Shown here: in pieces, positions 6,095 through 6,314 of the stretch
Numbering within the stretch: the first letter of the stretch is position 1
Layout: each line of letters opens with the position of its first letter
Assembly (NCBI GenBank): GCA_946407175.1
Contig: CAMJNB010000080.1
Location: 1-6,314 of the forward strand
Origin: an uncultured Selenomonadales bacterium
Lineage (GTDB): Bacteria; Bacillota_C; Negativicutes; Selenomonadales; Selenomonadaceae
Length of the DNA: 6,314 nucleotides
Direction of reading: 5' to 3'
Translations under genes and position numbers: made by a program
The notes under the pieces: generated by a model
Told to the model about the DNA's origin: nothing
Databases searched by the model: none
Seen by the model: the letters and a program-made list of their open reading frames with translations, nothing else

Positions 6095-6254
6095 GGGTAT
6101 GCCGCCACTTACAAAAGAACAATTAGCAGAACTTAAAGCATTAAAAGATAGAGAAATTGATTATAGCGATATTCCTAAAACTACAGATGAAGAATTAAAA
6201 AAGTTTAGACCTGCGCGCCTTCGCGAAAAAAATAAAAAGAATATTGCAAGTTAA
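6072..6254 (+). CDS. brnA: BrnA-like antitoxin, short form
   Basis: The 60-residue product follows and overlaps brnT. It carries the central block typical of BrnA/DUF4415 antitoxins: MPPLTKEQLAELKAL (10-24), then EIDYSDIP (28-35) and a TDEEL..FRPAR stretch (about 38-48). Such antitoxins bind and neutralise BrnT, and usually continue into a ribbon-helix-helix segment (typically with an LRLD-like strand) that represses the operon. Here the protein ends about a dozen residues after FRPAR, with a basic tail (EKNKKN), and no such segment is visible. The next bases do not restore one in any forward frame I read. It is either a natural short variant or a C-terminally truncated gene. A start at the ATG at 6099 (MPPLT) is possible but has no properly spaced ribosome site. 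Base composition is A/T-rich (30% G+C over 6101-6200 by hand count). Confidence 0.75.
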   Translation: MGSIRIYKGMPPLTKEQLAELKALKDREIDYSDIPKTTDEELKKFRPARLREKNKKNIAS

Positions 6255-6283
6255 AATTATTTGAGGAGGAATTATATAAAATT

Positions 6284-6314
6284 ATGGAGGATAAAAAGAC
6301 CGGTTCTCTTGCAG
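6284..6314 (+). CDS. Start of an unidentified gene, cut by the window end
   Basis: An ATG at 6284 opens a frame reading MEDKKTGSLA that stays open to the edge. GAGGAGG at 6263-6269 is a strong ribosome site but lies 14 bases upstream, longer than ideal. Ten residues are too few to assign a family. It begins 29 bases after brnA and may be co-transcribed with it. Confidence 0.4.
   Translation, partial: MEDKKTGSLA

Noticed and set aside
6214..6232. Small GC hairpin near the end of brnA as a terminator
   Set aside because: The stem is only about four base pairs and is followed by A rather than T on the coding strand.

Overview
The window is a compact, single-direction (+ strand) bacterial gene block. 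Short intergenic gaps, purine-rich ribosome binding sites (such as AAGGAGGG at 4439-4446), frequent TTG/GTG starts and the protein families present all suggest a Bacillota (Firmicutes) anaerobe. A Negativicutes-type lineage is a guess from overall feel and cannot be proved here. No rRNA, tRNA, CRISPR array, insertion sequence or phage gene is visible, and no stretch longer than 300 bases lacks a gene.

Layout: an intrinsic terminator-like hairpin (11-47) ends whatever lies upstream. It is followed by a TerD-family calcium-binding stress protein (64-663), an exported MTA/SAH-nucleosidase-like protein (696-1649), a PMCA-type (P2B) calcium-pumping P-type ATPase (1713-4382) and a DUF445 membrane protein (4453-5766). 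Next come a BrnT toxin (5792-6094) and an overlapping, short BrnA-like antitoxin (6072-6254). The start of one more reading frame (6284 to the window end) closes the window.

The first four genes are 32, 63 and 70 bases apart with no convincing terminator between them, so they could be one transcript. A cytoplasmic Ca2+-binding TerD protein and a Ca2+-export ATPase make a coherent calcium or stress-response theme. The exported nucleosidase and DUF445 protein place the other partners at the envelope. That functional link is inference from gene order.

The most unusual feature is non-coding. The junctions after the nucleosidase and ATPase genes carry fold-back elements built from 7-base units (GTAGCNN on the left arm, GCTACNN on the right arm). 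Both have a 12-base A/T-rich loop, and both supply the stop codon of the preceding gene. The first junction (661-702) carries a degenerate relative as a 16-base direct repeat. The brnTA end of the window is more A/T-rich than the ATPase gene, which fits a separately acquired toxin-antitoxin cassette. The antitoxin seems to lack the DNA-binding segment usual for its family.
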